NCBI GenBank assembly: GCA_963732655.1
Contig: CAVTAI010000013.1
Coordinates: 186,001-250,000, forward strand
From: CAVTWS01 sp963732655
GTDB taxonomy: Bacteria; Actinomycetota; Acidimicrobiia; Acidimicrobiales; SHLQ01
Direction of reading: 5' to 3'
Length of the DNA: 64,000 nucleotides
This document shows positions 48,211-55,851 of this stretch, piece after piece. The notes beneath the pieces were generated by a model that had not been told where the DNA came from, searched no databases, and was given only the letters and a program-made list of their open reading frames with translations. Positions within the stretch are counted from its first letter, which is position 1; every line of letters begins with the position of its first letter. Both the position numbers and the translations under genes were made by a program.

Positions 48211-49325
48211 CGATCGTTGCCCCAGGCGCCGGCGCGGACCAACACGGCGCGGAGGTCCTCGACGTCGAGGTGCACGTAGGCGTCGCTGGTCGTGGTCACC
48301 GACCGGTGCGTCAACAGCTTCGACACGACCTCGATCGGCACGCCCCCACGGATCAGCTCCGTCGCCCGGCTGTGGCGGAACATGTGGGGGGTGAACTCGA
48401 TGCCGGTGCGGGCCCGGAGCCGGCCGACGAGCTTGGCGACCGCCCCGTAGCGCAGCGGGCGGCCCACCGGCGCCGACCACAGGTTCACGAACACGTAGTC
48501 CGAGTCGAGCGAGCCGTACTCGGTGTGCATGTAGTCGCTGTAGAGCCGCACCAGTGGCGCCGACACCGGCACCGCCGTCGGTGAGAGGGTCTTGGCTCGG
48601 GCACCGTTGGCGTTGTCCGTTCGGGGCACGATCGTCACCCGCCGCTGGCGGCTCACGAAGTCCTCATGTCGCAACCCGAGTGCTTGACCGACCCGCATGC
48701 CGGTCTCGGCCAACAGCGCGAACAGGAACCGGTCCCGGAGCCGCTCACACGCGGCGAGGATCAACGTGATGTCCTCGATGCCCAGCGTCGCCGGCAAACG
48801 GCGAGGAACCCGCAGCTTGACCGGCCGCGTCGCGATGGGCCTGCCCGCGGTGACGTGATGCAGGAACGGCTTGTAAGAACCCCTCGACACTCGCCGCCAC
48901 GCCACCAGATCCGCGGCCAGGTCCACGCCGTGGCGCGCGTGGAAATCGTAGAAGCCGAACAGCGCCGCCAGGTGCCGGTTCACCGTCGCCTCGCAGCGCG
49001 CCGCGGCGGACTCGTCGAGCACGATCACGTTGTCTGCCGGGGCTCGTAGCCACGCCACGAACCGTGACACGTCCTCGACCCCGATGCTCTCCCAGGCCAG
49101 ACCACGCAGGTCGACGAACTCGAACCACAATCGCAGCCCATGCGCGTACGCCCGGACCGTGTTCGGTGAGCGCTCGATCCCCGCCAGATGTGCCAAGTAG
49201 CGCTCGACCGGCACGACCTGGACCCAATCAGCGTCAACGACCGTCCAGGACTCGGCGCCGGTCACCGGCATGACCACCCGTTGCACCCTCACAACAGCCA
49301 GCGTGAACCCACCCGCCCATGCCAA
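48204..49325 (-). CDS. Tn554 TnpA-like tyrosine recombinase, intact
   Basis: 373 residues from ATG 49325; ATG 49271 is a plausible shorter start. The SAM-like N-terminal domain is YLAHLAGIERSPNTVRAYAHGLRLWF. The catalytic residues are visible in AETGMRVGQALGLRHEDF, FTPHMFRHSRATELIR and LLTHRSVTTTSDAYVHLD (Arg, His-x-x-Arg, His, Tyr). It is the first of three coupled genes that together cut and rejoin DNA for this transposon. Confidence 0.92.
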   Translation of the reverse strand: MAWAGGFTLAVVRVQRVVMPVTGAESWTVVDADWVQVVPVERYLAHLAGIERSPNTVRAYAHGLRLWFEFVDLRGLAWESIGVEDVSRFVAWLRAPADNVIVLDESAAARCEATVNRHLAALFGFYDFHARHGVDLAADLVAWRRVSRGSYKPFLHHVTAGRPIATRPVKLRVPRRLPATLGIEDITLILAACERLRDRFLFALLAETGMRVGQALGLRHEDFVSRQRRVTIVPRTDNANGARAKTLSPTAVPVSAPLVRLYSDYMHTEYGSLDSDYVFVNLWSAPVGRPLRYGAVAKLVGRLRARTGIEFTPHMFRHSRATELIRGGVPIEVVSKLLTHRSVTTTSDAYVHLDVEDLRAVLVRAGAWGNDRC

Positions 49326-49447
49326 CTACCCCATCAGGACGAACACGTCATGAACACCAAAGACACGCTCCAAAGAACGCGTCCCCGACGGACCCCTCCA
49401 GCATCGTCAGCTACATGAACAACGCCCTCACGGCCGCTCCAGAGAAT

Positions 49448-50626
49448 CATGGCTTCGGTGGGTCCGTTGGTGACTCGGGCGGTGTGCCAGGCGACGATGT
49501 GGTCACGCCATCGTTTCAGCGTCCCGGCGAGGGAGCGGACCTCGACGGGCATCGTGTCGTCGGCCATGTCGGCGATGAGCTCGTCGATGTAGACGCCGGC
49601 GGCGGCGGGGTCGTCGATGGCGTACAGGCCCCGCACGGTCTCTTTGGCGTGCCAGGCCATGCGGACCTCGCCTTTGGGGTCGCCGGCTTCGAGTAGGCCC
49701 ATGAGCTTGGCGTCGCCGGCGGCGTCGAGGTCTTCGTGGCTCTTGGTCAACAGCCGCCGGCTCCGATACAGCGGATCGGCCTTGTGTCCTCGATGGCCGA
49801 GCGTCTCGTTCTGGACCCGGCGCCGGCACACGTCAAGCATCGAGTTCGCGTGCTTCACGACATGGAACGGATCGGCGACCTGGACGACGTGGCCGAGACT
49901 GTCATCGAAGACCTTCCGGTAAGGGCCCGACATGTCCAACACACCCCATCGGATCCCGGCCCGCCATGGGTGGGGCTGCTCGTCGATCCACGCCGACACC
50001 TTGACGGCGGTGCGGCCCTCGACGATCTCGACCAGCCGGGCCGGGCGGCCCGGGCCGCCGACATCGACCACCGACGTCGCCCACGCCTTGTGATGACGGG
50101 GCCCGCGGCGCACGAACAACGTCTCATCAAGCCCCACCGCCTCCACGGCGCCGACCCGGTCCACGTCAGCTTCCAGCAGCGCCTCGCCGTACGCGACCAC
50201 GGCGTCGTTGACGGTGTGCCAATCACAATGCAGCTCACCGGCGACGTCGGACACCGCCCGACCGAGACGCCCGACCTGAATGGTCGACCACCTCCCAGCC
50301 CGGGCCGTCAACACCGCCCGCGGCGCCGCAATGCGCTCATCGAGGACCGTCCACGACCCCGCCTCACACACCCGGTCACGACACCACATCCGCAGCTTGT
50401 GCACCACCAGCCGGGTCGGCCGCCCGAAACACGGCAGATCCACCAAGGTGACCGCCGTGCGGTCCTTCACCGACGCCTGACCCCCGCACTCAGCACACCA
50501 GCGCTGCTCGACCCGGGAACGGACATGGATCCGTAGCGGCCCACCCGCCACGTCCTCCACGGCCAGCACTTCGACCTCGGGCAAGCCGACCAGCAGCTCA
50601 CACATGCGCGTAGGGTTCGTCTCCAC
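49448..50626 (-). pseudogene. ISL3-family transposase, N-terminal 390 residues
   Basis: It begins with a zinc-ribbon DNA-binding domain (WCAECGGQASVKDRTAVTLV, KLRMWCRDRVCE), then the DDE core (EAVGLDETLFVRRG, VLDMSGPYRKVFDDS, WHTARVTNGPTEA). The frame is cut immediately after the catalytic Glu of NGPTEA by the Tn554-like element and reads on about 20 codons into it. The missing C terminus is at 45686-45819. Confidence 0.92.
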
Positions 50627-50730
50627 AGGGGCTCTCCACGATCGGCGTCTGTCGCAAGCACCGATTCTGTTGAGCCCCTGTACCGCGCACGCGGACCCCG
50701 CCCCGCTCAGATCCGAAGAGCCCGTTTGGG

Positions 50731-50798
50731 CCGGTCAGACGGCATTTTCTGCCATTGGCTGGACCAGGCTGGACAGCTCCGATCGCCCTCTCAAGGTG
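50731..50798. repeat. Cassette-end repeat, copy B right part
   Basis: Continues copy B after ISL3: CCGGTCAGACGGCATTTTCTG, then GGCTGGACCAGGCTGGACAG and the att core CGCCCTCTCAAGGTG. It matches 42642-42709 with a few mismatches. Here the tRNA-Glu sequence stops at the core, and unrelated DNA follows. Confidence 0.7.
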
Positions 50799-50929
50799 TC
50801 GTCGATGGGCTTGGCCCCGAAGCCTTCTTCAGCACGCGGACAGAGCGCCGTCCACCAGCGCCACGGTCACGAAGCCGCCGATCCCCCTCGCAGTTCGCAT
50901 CGCCGCGTCGAGTAGTTCTCGTCTCGTCC

Positions 50930-51193
50930 TTACGCGCTGAGGTGGAGCCGGGTGACGAGAGCCTCGTACTGGTCGAGCCTTCCTGGAAGGAGTCGGAAGC
51001 GCACGATCGTGCCGGAGTCGATCGGTTCGAGCTCGATGACCTCGGCGCCCGACGCGCAGTCGGTGTCGCCGACGATGATCACCGCGCCGGGTTCGATGAG
51101 CGCCTGATCGGGTGCCTCGTCGAGGAACGACCAGCACAGGCCGGTGTGGTCCCGGGTGTTGAGGTCAGCTTCGAGGTCGATGTGCATGATCAC
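50930..51193 (-). CDS. Small conserved protein of unknown function, copy 1 (gene B of a duplicated pair)
   Basis: 87 residues: MHIDLEADLNTRDHTGLCWSFLDEAP, then LIEPGAVIIVGDTDCASGAEVIEL and SGTIVRFRLLPGRLDQYEAL. An all-beta fold is likely. It overlaps the end of the gene upstream (start 51193, stop 51190). The 130 bases after it (50799-50929) carry no clear gene. A near copy lies at 56820-57078. Confidence 0.6.
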   Translation of the reverse strand: MIMHIDLEADLNTRDHTGLCWSFLDEAPDQALIEPGAVIIVGDTDCASGAEVIELEPIDSGTIVRFRLLPGRLDQYEALVTRLHLSA

Positions 51194-51631
51194 CTCCCAG
51201 TCGGTGGTCGACGGTGATACGGGTTCGGTTGTGGGCTCCCGAGCACCTCAAGGAGCCGCTCCGCATCCAGGGTAGTGGCCGGCTCAGCGTGGCACAGGGT
51301 GAAGTGCGGTCGGGTTCCCGCCGCCAGTAGCTCGAATCCGGCACTGTTCAGGTCCTGAACCGAGCAGAGGTGCACCAGCCGGTAGCTGGCCATGGCGGTG
51401 AGGATGCCGTCGAGGCTGGCGTCGCCGATCTCGTCGAGCGCGCAGAACACCGAGATGCCCGTGAGGGGTTCGGTGATCCTCAGCACCGCCGAGTGCCCAG
51501 GCACGGGAGGTACGCGTGGCGTGCTTGCGCAGTTTGTCGACGGTGTCAGGCCCGCCACGAACGACGACGATTGCGTCACCGGGCGTCGCCTCGTTACGCA
51601 GCCGATGTCGTTGCTCGATCCGCCCGGTCAC
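51190..51631 (-). CDS. Conserved actinobacterial protein of unknown function, copy 1 (gene A), one frameshift
   Basis: The start TGRIEQRHRLRNEATPGDAIVVVRGGPDTVDKLRKH is followed, after a frame change near 51500, by TGISVFCALDEIG, SYRLVHLCSVQDLNSAGFELL, TRPHFTLCHAEPATTLD and the end GSPQPNPYHRR. The pattern VVVRGGPDT...ISVF...RPHFT...PPQPNP is shared by a family of small actinobacterial proteins without known role. It overlaps gene B by 4 bases, so the two form one unit. Confidence 0.6.
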
Positions 51632-51683
51632 GGCCCGACGCTACCGATCGGCGCTCGACATGAAGCAACGGGACCTCCGGCTC

Positions 51684-51705
51684 GAAAAGCGCACGAAAAG
51701 CGCAC
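51684..51705. repeat. Tandem 11-bp pair GAAAAGCGCAC, island right end
   Basis: Two perfect adjacent copies, about 120 bases before the right att repeat. The stretch 51684-51822 is similar to 56576-56712, so both are the right end of the same type of element. Confidence 0.55.
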
Positions 51706-51822
51706 AGGACTCGCCAGCACCAGCCGGATTCACCCGGACCGAGCCGGACTCACCGGACTGCGACCCCGGAAAACACAAGGAAATCTGGACTCCGTCGGAC
51801 GAGATGGACGCTCGGGCTCGAA

Positions 51823-51884
51823 CTTAAACCCCTCTGACCGGAAGGTCATGCGGGTTCGATCCCCGCCCCGGGCACATGCTCTGA
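51823..51884. repeat. attR: duplicated 3' half of tRNA-Leu(TAA)
   Basis: 62 bases matching 24728-24789 with one mismatch. It is not a complete tRNA because the acceptor 5' strand and D-arm are missing. Confidence 0.85.
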
Positions 51885-51930
51885 ACTGCGGCTTTCTGAT
51901 TCTGGCATCCGGCGATGCCTCGCCTCGACC

Positions 51931-51952
51931 GGAAAGCGCACGAAAAGCGCAC
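51931..51952. repeat. Tandem 11-bp pair before the second integrase
   Basis: GGAAAGCGCAC then GAAAAGCGCAC, placed between the tRNA-Leu fragment and the second integrase exactly as at 24850-24871. Confidence 0.5.
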
Positions 51953-51974
51953 AGAACTCTGGTAGCCACTGCCC

Positions 51975-52554
51975 ATGGCGAGGAGATCGATCATCAAGCG
52001 CCACGGTGAATACGGGTTCGGGTCGACCTCGGCCCCGACCCAGCCATGGGCACCCGGCGCCAGGTCCACCGGCAGGGGTTCCGTACACGGCGGGAAGCCG
52101 AGGCTGCGCTTGATGAGGCGCTCAGCGCCGCCCGCTCCGGCACGGCAGTGTCCCGCTCGGCCATGACGCTCGGCGAGTACCTCGACGAGTGGCTGGCCGG
52201 CGAGCGACAGCGATTGAAGGAGACGTCGTGGGCGAGCTCTACCGGATCGCGGTCGACAGGGTGAAAGCCTCCATGGGGCGGACCAAGCTGCAGGCGCTCA
52301 GCGCTCGCGACGTCGAGCGCTTCTACCAGGGCCTCGGCGACGCGGCGTCCGATGGGCGGCCGCTGTCGGCCAAGACGATCCGCAACTTCCACGTCGTCCT
52401 GCGCAAGGCCCTGTCCGACGCCGAACGCCTCGGGCTCATCCAGCGCAACCCCGCCGCGATCGCCCGGCCGCCGGTGCCCGAGCGCAAGGAGCAACGCACG
52501 TGGTCGTCCGACGACCTGCGTGACTTCTTCGCCCAGGTCTCCGATGACCGGCAC
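51975..52554 (+). pseudogene. Tyrosine integrase, N-terminal half only
   Basis: Close relative of the integrase at 24895: ARRSIIKRHGEYGF, then in another frame RQVHRQGFRTRREAEAAL, TLGEYLDEWLAGERQRLKE and, after a CT duplication near 52240, VERFYQGLGDAASDGRPL and ERKEQRTWSSDDLRDFFAQV. It ends at about 52552 where unrelated sequence begins, before the catalytic domain, so it is inactive. The next 180 bases (52555-52730) show nothing recognisable. Confidence 0.8.
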
Positions 52555-52730
52555 GCGTCCTCCGGCGGGGGATGGGCATCATCTACCGGCACTTCGATGA
52601 CTGCTGCGATCCTCGAGTCGGAGGCACGCTATGGGGCAACGTGGCCATGCACTTCGCCGGTTCCCCGGGGTGGGCGGGGCCGATCGGGGTGAGCGAAGTG
52701 TGCGCCTGGCCCGGCGACTTCAGCGGCCGA

Positions 52731-52994
52731 CTACGCCGAGATCTTGGCGGCGTACTTGCGTTGGGCGGCCTGCTTGGACACGCCGAGTATCGCTCCGATC
52801 TCAGACCAGGACCGATCATCGTGGCGAGCAATGCGAATGGCATCGAGCAACGCTGTGTCAACCTCGTCTCGCCGTTCCACAAGTTCTGCGATGGTCCGAA
52901 GCGCTGCAGTTTTCGCCTCGACGAGATCGTCGGCGTCGACGTTGTCGGCCCAACGCTCGAGGGCGTCCTCGCGCTGCGCTCGTGTCTTCGTCAT
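52731..52994 (-). CDS. Helix-turn-helix antitoxin of a BrnT-like toxin-antitoxin pair
   Basis: 87 residues. ATG 52994 overlaps the toxin stop (ATGA). Helical N terminus, then LLDAIRIARHDDRSWSEIGAILGVSKQAAQRKYA, a clear helix-turn-helix. By position and coupling it should be the DNA-binding antitoxin and autorepressor of the operon. Confidence 0.65.
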   Translation of the reverse strand: MTKTRAQREDALERWADNVDADDLVEAKTAALRTIAELVERRDEVDTALLDAIRIARHDDRSWSEIGAILGVSKQAAQRKYAAKISA

Positions 52995-53227
52995 GGCGTC
53001 CACCTACCTTTCAGGAACTTGGATCGAGCCGGCATCGCGTGGATGATCGCGACGCCATCGGCATCATCGACGACACCAACCTCCAGCGGCTCACCGTTCG
53101 CAGATGGTCCGATGAACATCGTGACGTCGGGATCATCGGTCTCGAAGCCTCGCCAGTGGTGTCGCAGTGCGTAGAGCATGTCGTCGTCGGGGACACCGTG
53201 CTTGCGGGCGCTCGCCTCGATGTCCAC
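52991..53227 (-). CDS. BrnT-like toxin of a type II toxin-antitoxin pair
   Basis: 78 residues from GTG 53227, taken because a -10 box TATCCT lies 6 bases before it. DIEASARKHGVPDDDMLYAL, then DVTMFIGPSANGEPLEVGVV and VAIIHAMPARSKFLKG follow the small RelE/BrnT-like fold: Lys-His early, then a GxxxxGxPLEV strand, then a closing HAMPAR. The toxin gene comes first and the antitoxin second, as in brnTA. The family call is by pattern only. Confidence 0.6.
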   Translation of the reverse strand: MDIEASARKHGVPDDDMLYALRHHWRGFETDDPDVTMFIGPSANGEPLEVGVVDDADGVAIIHAMPARSKFLKGRWTP

Positions 53228-53233
53228 ATCGTA

Positions 53234-53262
53234 AGGATAGGCGTCCGGTCGCTCGACGTCAA
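53234..53262 (-). promoter_or_regulatory. Promoter of the toxin-antitoxin operon
   Basis: On the minus strand: -35 TTGACG (53262-53257), a 17-base spacer, -10 TATCCT (53239-53234), then 6 bases to the GTG start. It is close to the consensus for the housekeeping sigma factor and leaderless. Confidence 0.7.
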
Positions 53263-53274
53263 CATATGTTGACG
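53257..53274. promoter_or_regulatory. 18-bp perfect palindrome, likely operator
   Basis: CGTCAACATATGTTGACG reads the same on both strands and includes the -35 box of the toxin-antitoxin promoter, so a bound antitoxin would block transcription. Confidence 0.65.
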
Positions 53275-53465
53275 ATTGGTGGTGAAGTGGTGCGGCCAGT
53301 CCGCACATCGCACCGGAGCATCTGCTTCGGTGGCAGGTTGCCGGAAGAGAGTTCCCCGGGGCCCATTGCCCGAGCCGGCACGCATAGGATCATCTCACAC
53401 GACGCTCACCCGGCTGTCTTGTTCGCGGCGACGTTCAGTCACCTGTGCGGGCCAGCCGGCCGTGA

Positions 53466-53920
53466 TCAGGGTTGGTCGTCGAGTCGGAGGCGGGTGTGCT
53501 GGATCTGGCCTCGTGCGTACTGGACGACTTGGGCGAGTTCCATCGCCTCTCCCGCAGCAACACACTCCGCGAACTGCGGCTCGCCGAGCACGGTGCGCAG
53601 TTGTTCGATGGTTGCGGGCAGGTTGGCGACCATCACGATGCTCCTGTAACCGGTGCTGCTGCCGTAGAGGGTGGCGGCCACCTCGGGTTGTTCGTATCGA
53701 TCGAAGAACCTGGCCAGTCCGCGACCGTGGCGGCCACGTTGCCGACGTCGTCAGCCTGATGGAACGAATCGCTGGTGCTGTCGAACATGGTGAGGCAGTG
53801 ACGGCAAAGTCGGAGTCGGTCTCGGCGGCGAGGGCGGTGTTGACCTCCACGAAACAGTCGATGCGTCCCGAGCCGCCAGTTGTCGTAGTGGCGTCGTCGC
53901 CACGGCCGGCCGCCTACACG
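53466..53920 (-). pseudogene. C-terminal remnant of a predicted-ATPase regulator (LuxR/adenylate-cyclase-associated type)
   Basis: The pieces read, in shifting frames, HCLTMFDSTSDSFHQADDVGNVAATVA, then VAATLYGSSTGYRSIVMVANLPATIEQL and LGEPQFAECVAAGEAMELAQVVQYA. This is the tetratricopeptide-like C terminus of large actinobacterial ATPase regulators. No upstream part remains. It is probably a leftover of an older insertion. Confidence 0.5.
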
Positions 53921-53982
53921 CCGAACAACAACATCACCGCCGGGATCGCTGACCGGGGCACGCATCACCGAACGAGTAGAAT

Positions 53983-54021
53983 TGCTATCCGTTGATCATC
54001 GCCGATGATCAACGGATAGCA
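53983..54021. promoter_or_regulatory. Perfect 18-bp inverted repeat with 3-base loop before the methyltransferase gene
   Basis: TGCTATCCGTTGATCATC-GCC-GATGATCAACGGATAGCA, ending 24 bases before the methyltransferase ATG. It is unusually long and perfect for an operator; as RNA it would form a strong hairpin just upstream of the ribosome binding site. Confidence 0.75.
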
Positions 54022-54045
54022 GATTCGTTTGCGGAGGAGGGTCAG

Positions 54046-54756
54046 ATGAGCATCAAGACGCATGACTATGAAAAACATGCCGGCGAATATGCCGAGCTCG
54101 GGATGGAAGGAACACAATACCTGGCATTTCGCGACATTCCCATGCTGATCCAGGAGTACGCAGGATCCATCGCATCCGCGCTTGATTATGGCTGCGGCGC
54201 AGGGCGTTCAACACGATTTCTGAAGCGGCTAGGCTTCGATGCAGTTGGCGTAGACGTTAGCCAGGAGATGCTCGAACAGGCTCGATCCAAAGATAGGTCG
54301 GGCGAGTATCACCATATTCCCAGCGGGCACCTGCCTTTTGAGGACTCTGAGTTCGATCTGGTCTTTTCGAGCTTTGTGTTCTTGGAAGTGTCGCGAATCG
54401 AAGAGATCGAGGGCATCCTCAAAGAAATGAAACGAGTGCTTCGGAAGGATGGCATCATCATATTCGTAACCGCTTCAATGGAAGCTAGCAAAGGAGACTG
54501 GGTATCGTTGTCATACTCGTTTCCAGAGAACGACAGGCCGCTCCGTAGCGGCGAGACGGTAAAACTGCTTATTCGGGGCATTGACGTAGTATTGTATGAC
54601 TACTACTGGACTGGTGATGATTACACACGGGCCGCCGAACGCGCTGGGTTAGTGCTTGCCAAGATTCACAAACCACTCGGTTCTAGTGATGATTCAATAG
54701 AGTGGCGGGATGAAACTAAGATGTCACCCGTGGCGATATACGTGCTCAGGAATTAA
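54046..54756 (+). CDS. Class I SAM-dependent methyltransferase, probably acquired
   Basis: 236 residues. ATG 54046 has GGAGGAGGG upstream. Motif I is LDYGCGAGRST (about 46-56). VGVDVSQEMLEQAR is the acidic adenosine loop, HHIPSGHLPFEDSEFDLVFSS the motif II/III region, and LKEMKRVLRKDGIIIFVTAS the post-III strand. This is the Methyltransf_11 (ubiE-like small-molecule) type. The GC content is visibly lower than its neighbours and codons such as AAA, ATA and TTA are common, so it was probably acquired. The substrate is unknown. A perfect hairpin lies directly upstream. Confidence 0.88.
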   Translation: MSIKTHDYEKHAGEYAELGMEGTQYLAFRDIPMLIQEYAGSIASALDYGCGAGRSTRFLKRLGFDAVGVDVSQEMLEQARSKDRSGEYHHIPSGHLPFEDSEFDLVFSSFVFLEVSRIEEIEGILKEMKRVLRKDGIIIFVTASMEASKGDWVSLSYSFPENDRPLRSGETVKLLIRGIDVVLYDYYWTGDDYTRAAERAGLVLAKIHKPLGSSDDSIEWRDETKMSPVAIYVLRN

Positions 54757-54768
54757 TCTCTGACGCCG

Positions 54769-54956
54769 TCAGTCATCGCCATCACCCTCCGGTTCACCAT
54801 CGGCGGGGAACGACCGCACCGGGTCGTCGAACCCCACCAGACGGAGCCGCTCGGCCCGCTCCGCGAGGCGCACGTCGACGACCGACAACCCGTGAGCGCG
54901 GCACCACGCGACCCGAGCGGCCGCAGCGATTCATCGCTACGCTCTTTCTCGGACAC
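54769..54956 (-). CDS. Small unknown protein, one frameshift
   Basis: GTG 54956 gives SEKERSDE; after a one-base change near 54928 the frame reads IAAAARVAWCRAHGLSVVDV, then RLAERAERLRLVGFDDPVRS and ends at 54769. It lies 26 bases after the gene upstream on the same strand. The helical, charged composition gives no family. Confidence 0.4.
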
Positions 54957-54982
54957 GGTCGATCTCCTGCACTCGCTGCGAG

Positions 54983-55480
54983 CTACATCGACGGATCCAG
55001 GGGCTCGATGACCGTCGAGTCGAACGGCGTGCCCTCGATCCACCGGGCCCGGTACCTCTGCGTGCCGGGTACCCCTGGCAGGTAATGGCCGTCGGCGTTG
55101 AGTAGCTCGGCTGTCTCGACATCGGACAGTTCGTCGTAGGGTGTGCCGTCGGGAAGGCGAACATCGCGTTCGTACGTCCAGGTCAGCCGACCGTCCTCGT
55201 CGAAGCCATCGACGTGGAGCAGATCACCAGCCCAGCGATCGGCTTCTTCGTAGGGCAACGCCATCGGTTTCGAGAAGTCGAAGGCGACCAGCTCGTACGG
55301 GCAGGCCCAGAAGCAGCTATCCACGATGAGCAGCGTCTTGCTCGGCGCAAGATGGTGCCGAGCCCAGCAGAAGCCGAAACCAGCCTGCGCCGGATCGGAC
55401 AGGTGGTCCAATCTAGCACGCGTGTCGAGTTCGATGATGGGTCGCTGCGCAGCGTGTCGACGCTGACGCCGTCGGCGACG
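54983..55480 (-). CDS. Unknown protein, probably truncated at its N terminus by a recombination junction
   Basis: About 160 residues: PIIELDTRARLDHLSDPAQAGFGFCWARHH, then TLLIVDSCFWACPYELVAFDF, PYEEADRWAGDLL and RLPDGTPYDELSDVETAELL. It is distinctive in its cysteine and tryptophan content (CW, CFWACPYE). I know no named family. Upstream of about 55470 the minus strand belongs to a different gene (AbiEii-like) in another frame, so the start is missing or fused. Confidence 0.5.
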   Translation of the reverse strand, partial: RRRRRQRRHAAQRPIIELDTRARLDHLSDPAQAGFGFCWARHHLAPSKTLLIVDSCFWACPYELVAFDFSKPMALPYEEADRWAGDLLHVDGFDEDGRLTWTYERDVRLPDGTPYDELSDVETAELLNADGHYLPGVPGTQRYRARWIEGTPFDSTVIEPLDPSM

Positions 55481-55720
55481 GCGATCTCCAGGCATCGCCA
55501 CAGGTCTTCTGCGTCGCGGGTCTCGGTGCGCACAGTTCGCGCCCAGGCCTTGAGGGCGAGGGTCGCCGCAGCGTCGGGAACGGCGACGCGTGTCTGTCGC
55601 GCCGTGCGATCGGTGTGAGTGATGTGGAGGTCGAGCTCGACGACCGGGCGTCGAAGGGCTTCCGCGAGGCCGGGAACCTCGGTCGTCACGAACGGACCGA
55701 CGCCGACATCGGTCTCACCC
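55470..55720 (-). pseudogene. AbiEii-like nucleotidyltransferase toxin, middle part
   Basis: VGPFVTTEVPGLAEALRRPVVELDLH, then VAVPDAAATLALKAWARTVRTETRDAEDLWRCLEIAVADG. This is the late half of actinobacterial AbiEii-type nucleotidyltransferases (VPxxATLALKA, then KDxxDxWRCLE). It ends near 55470 at a junction with another gene. The expected earlier half is found on the opposite strand at 55680-55836, so the gene appears rearranged. Confidence 0.5.
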
Positions 55721-55836
55721 CGTTCCTGCTCCGGAGCCGACTGCCGCTCGACCGCATCGAGGCGCTGGGCTACCGCAAAGTTGCCGGCAACCGATGGGAA
55801 CGAACGACCCGCCGTCCATGGCGCGCGACGAGCTGA
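55680..55836 (+). pseudogene. AbiEii-like toxin, inverted early fragment
   Basis: The plus strand reads RTDADIGLTPFLLRSRLPLDRIEALGYRKVAGNRWERT. This is the nucleotidyltransferase strand with its paired acidic residues (R-T-D-A-D-I) and the following GYRKVAGNRW, expected just before the segment found on the minus strand next to it. It has no start and no continuation, consistent with an inversion inside the gene. Confidence 0.5.
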
Positions 55837-55851
55837 CGATGCCGACCGTGG

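Larger units (their letters stand above)
45820..49447 (-). mobile_element. Tn554-like transposon (three overlapping recombinase genes) inside ISL3
   Basis: 3.6 kb with ends TTATCTGGAGCG (left) and TTCTCTGGAGCG (right, opposite strand, one base in), inserted at a CATGG shared by both junctions (45815-45819 and 49448-49452). It contains tnpA, tnpB and tnpC in that order on the minus strand and no cargo. Confidence 0.85.
45673..50722 (-). mobile_element. ISL3-family insertion sequence interrupted by a Tn554-like transposon
   Basis: The terminal inverted repeats are GGCTCTTCGGATTTCAGCGG at the left and GGCTCTTCGGATCTGAGCGG at the right (opposite strand). They are flanked by the 8-bp direct repeat CGTTTGGG (45665-45672 and 50723-50730), the duplication size usual for ISL3. 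Removing 45820-49447 plus one copy of CATGG leaves a complete ISL3 element of about 1.4 kb. Confidence 0.92.
24728..51884. mobile_element. Integrative mobilizable island inserted in tRNA-Leu(TAA)
   Basis: It is bounded by a 62-bp direct repeat of the tRNA-Leu 3' half (24728-24789 and 51823-51884, one mismatch). It holds a tyrosine integrase right after the tRNA, a DUF2188 protein, an excisionase-like gene, a MobF relaxase and a Rhs toxin with immunity gene. It also carries IS3 (two copies), IS30, ISL3 and a Tn554-like transposon. No coupling protein or type IV secretion genes are seen, so it is more likely mobilised by another element than self-transmissible. Confidence 0.8.

Noticed and set aside
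51823..51876. A second functional tRNA-Leu gene
   Set aside because: Only the 3' half is present; the acceptor 5' strand and D-arm are missing, so it is an attachment-site copy.
52555..52730. Continuation of the second integrase
   Set aside because: The match to the first integrase stops at about 52552; the following residues have no recombinase motif.
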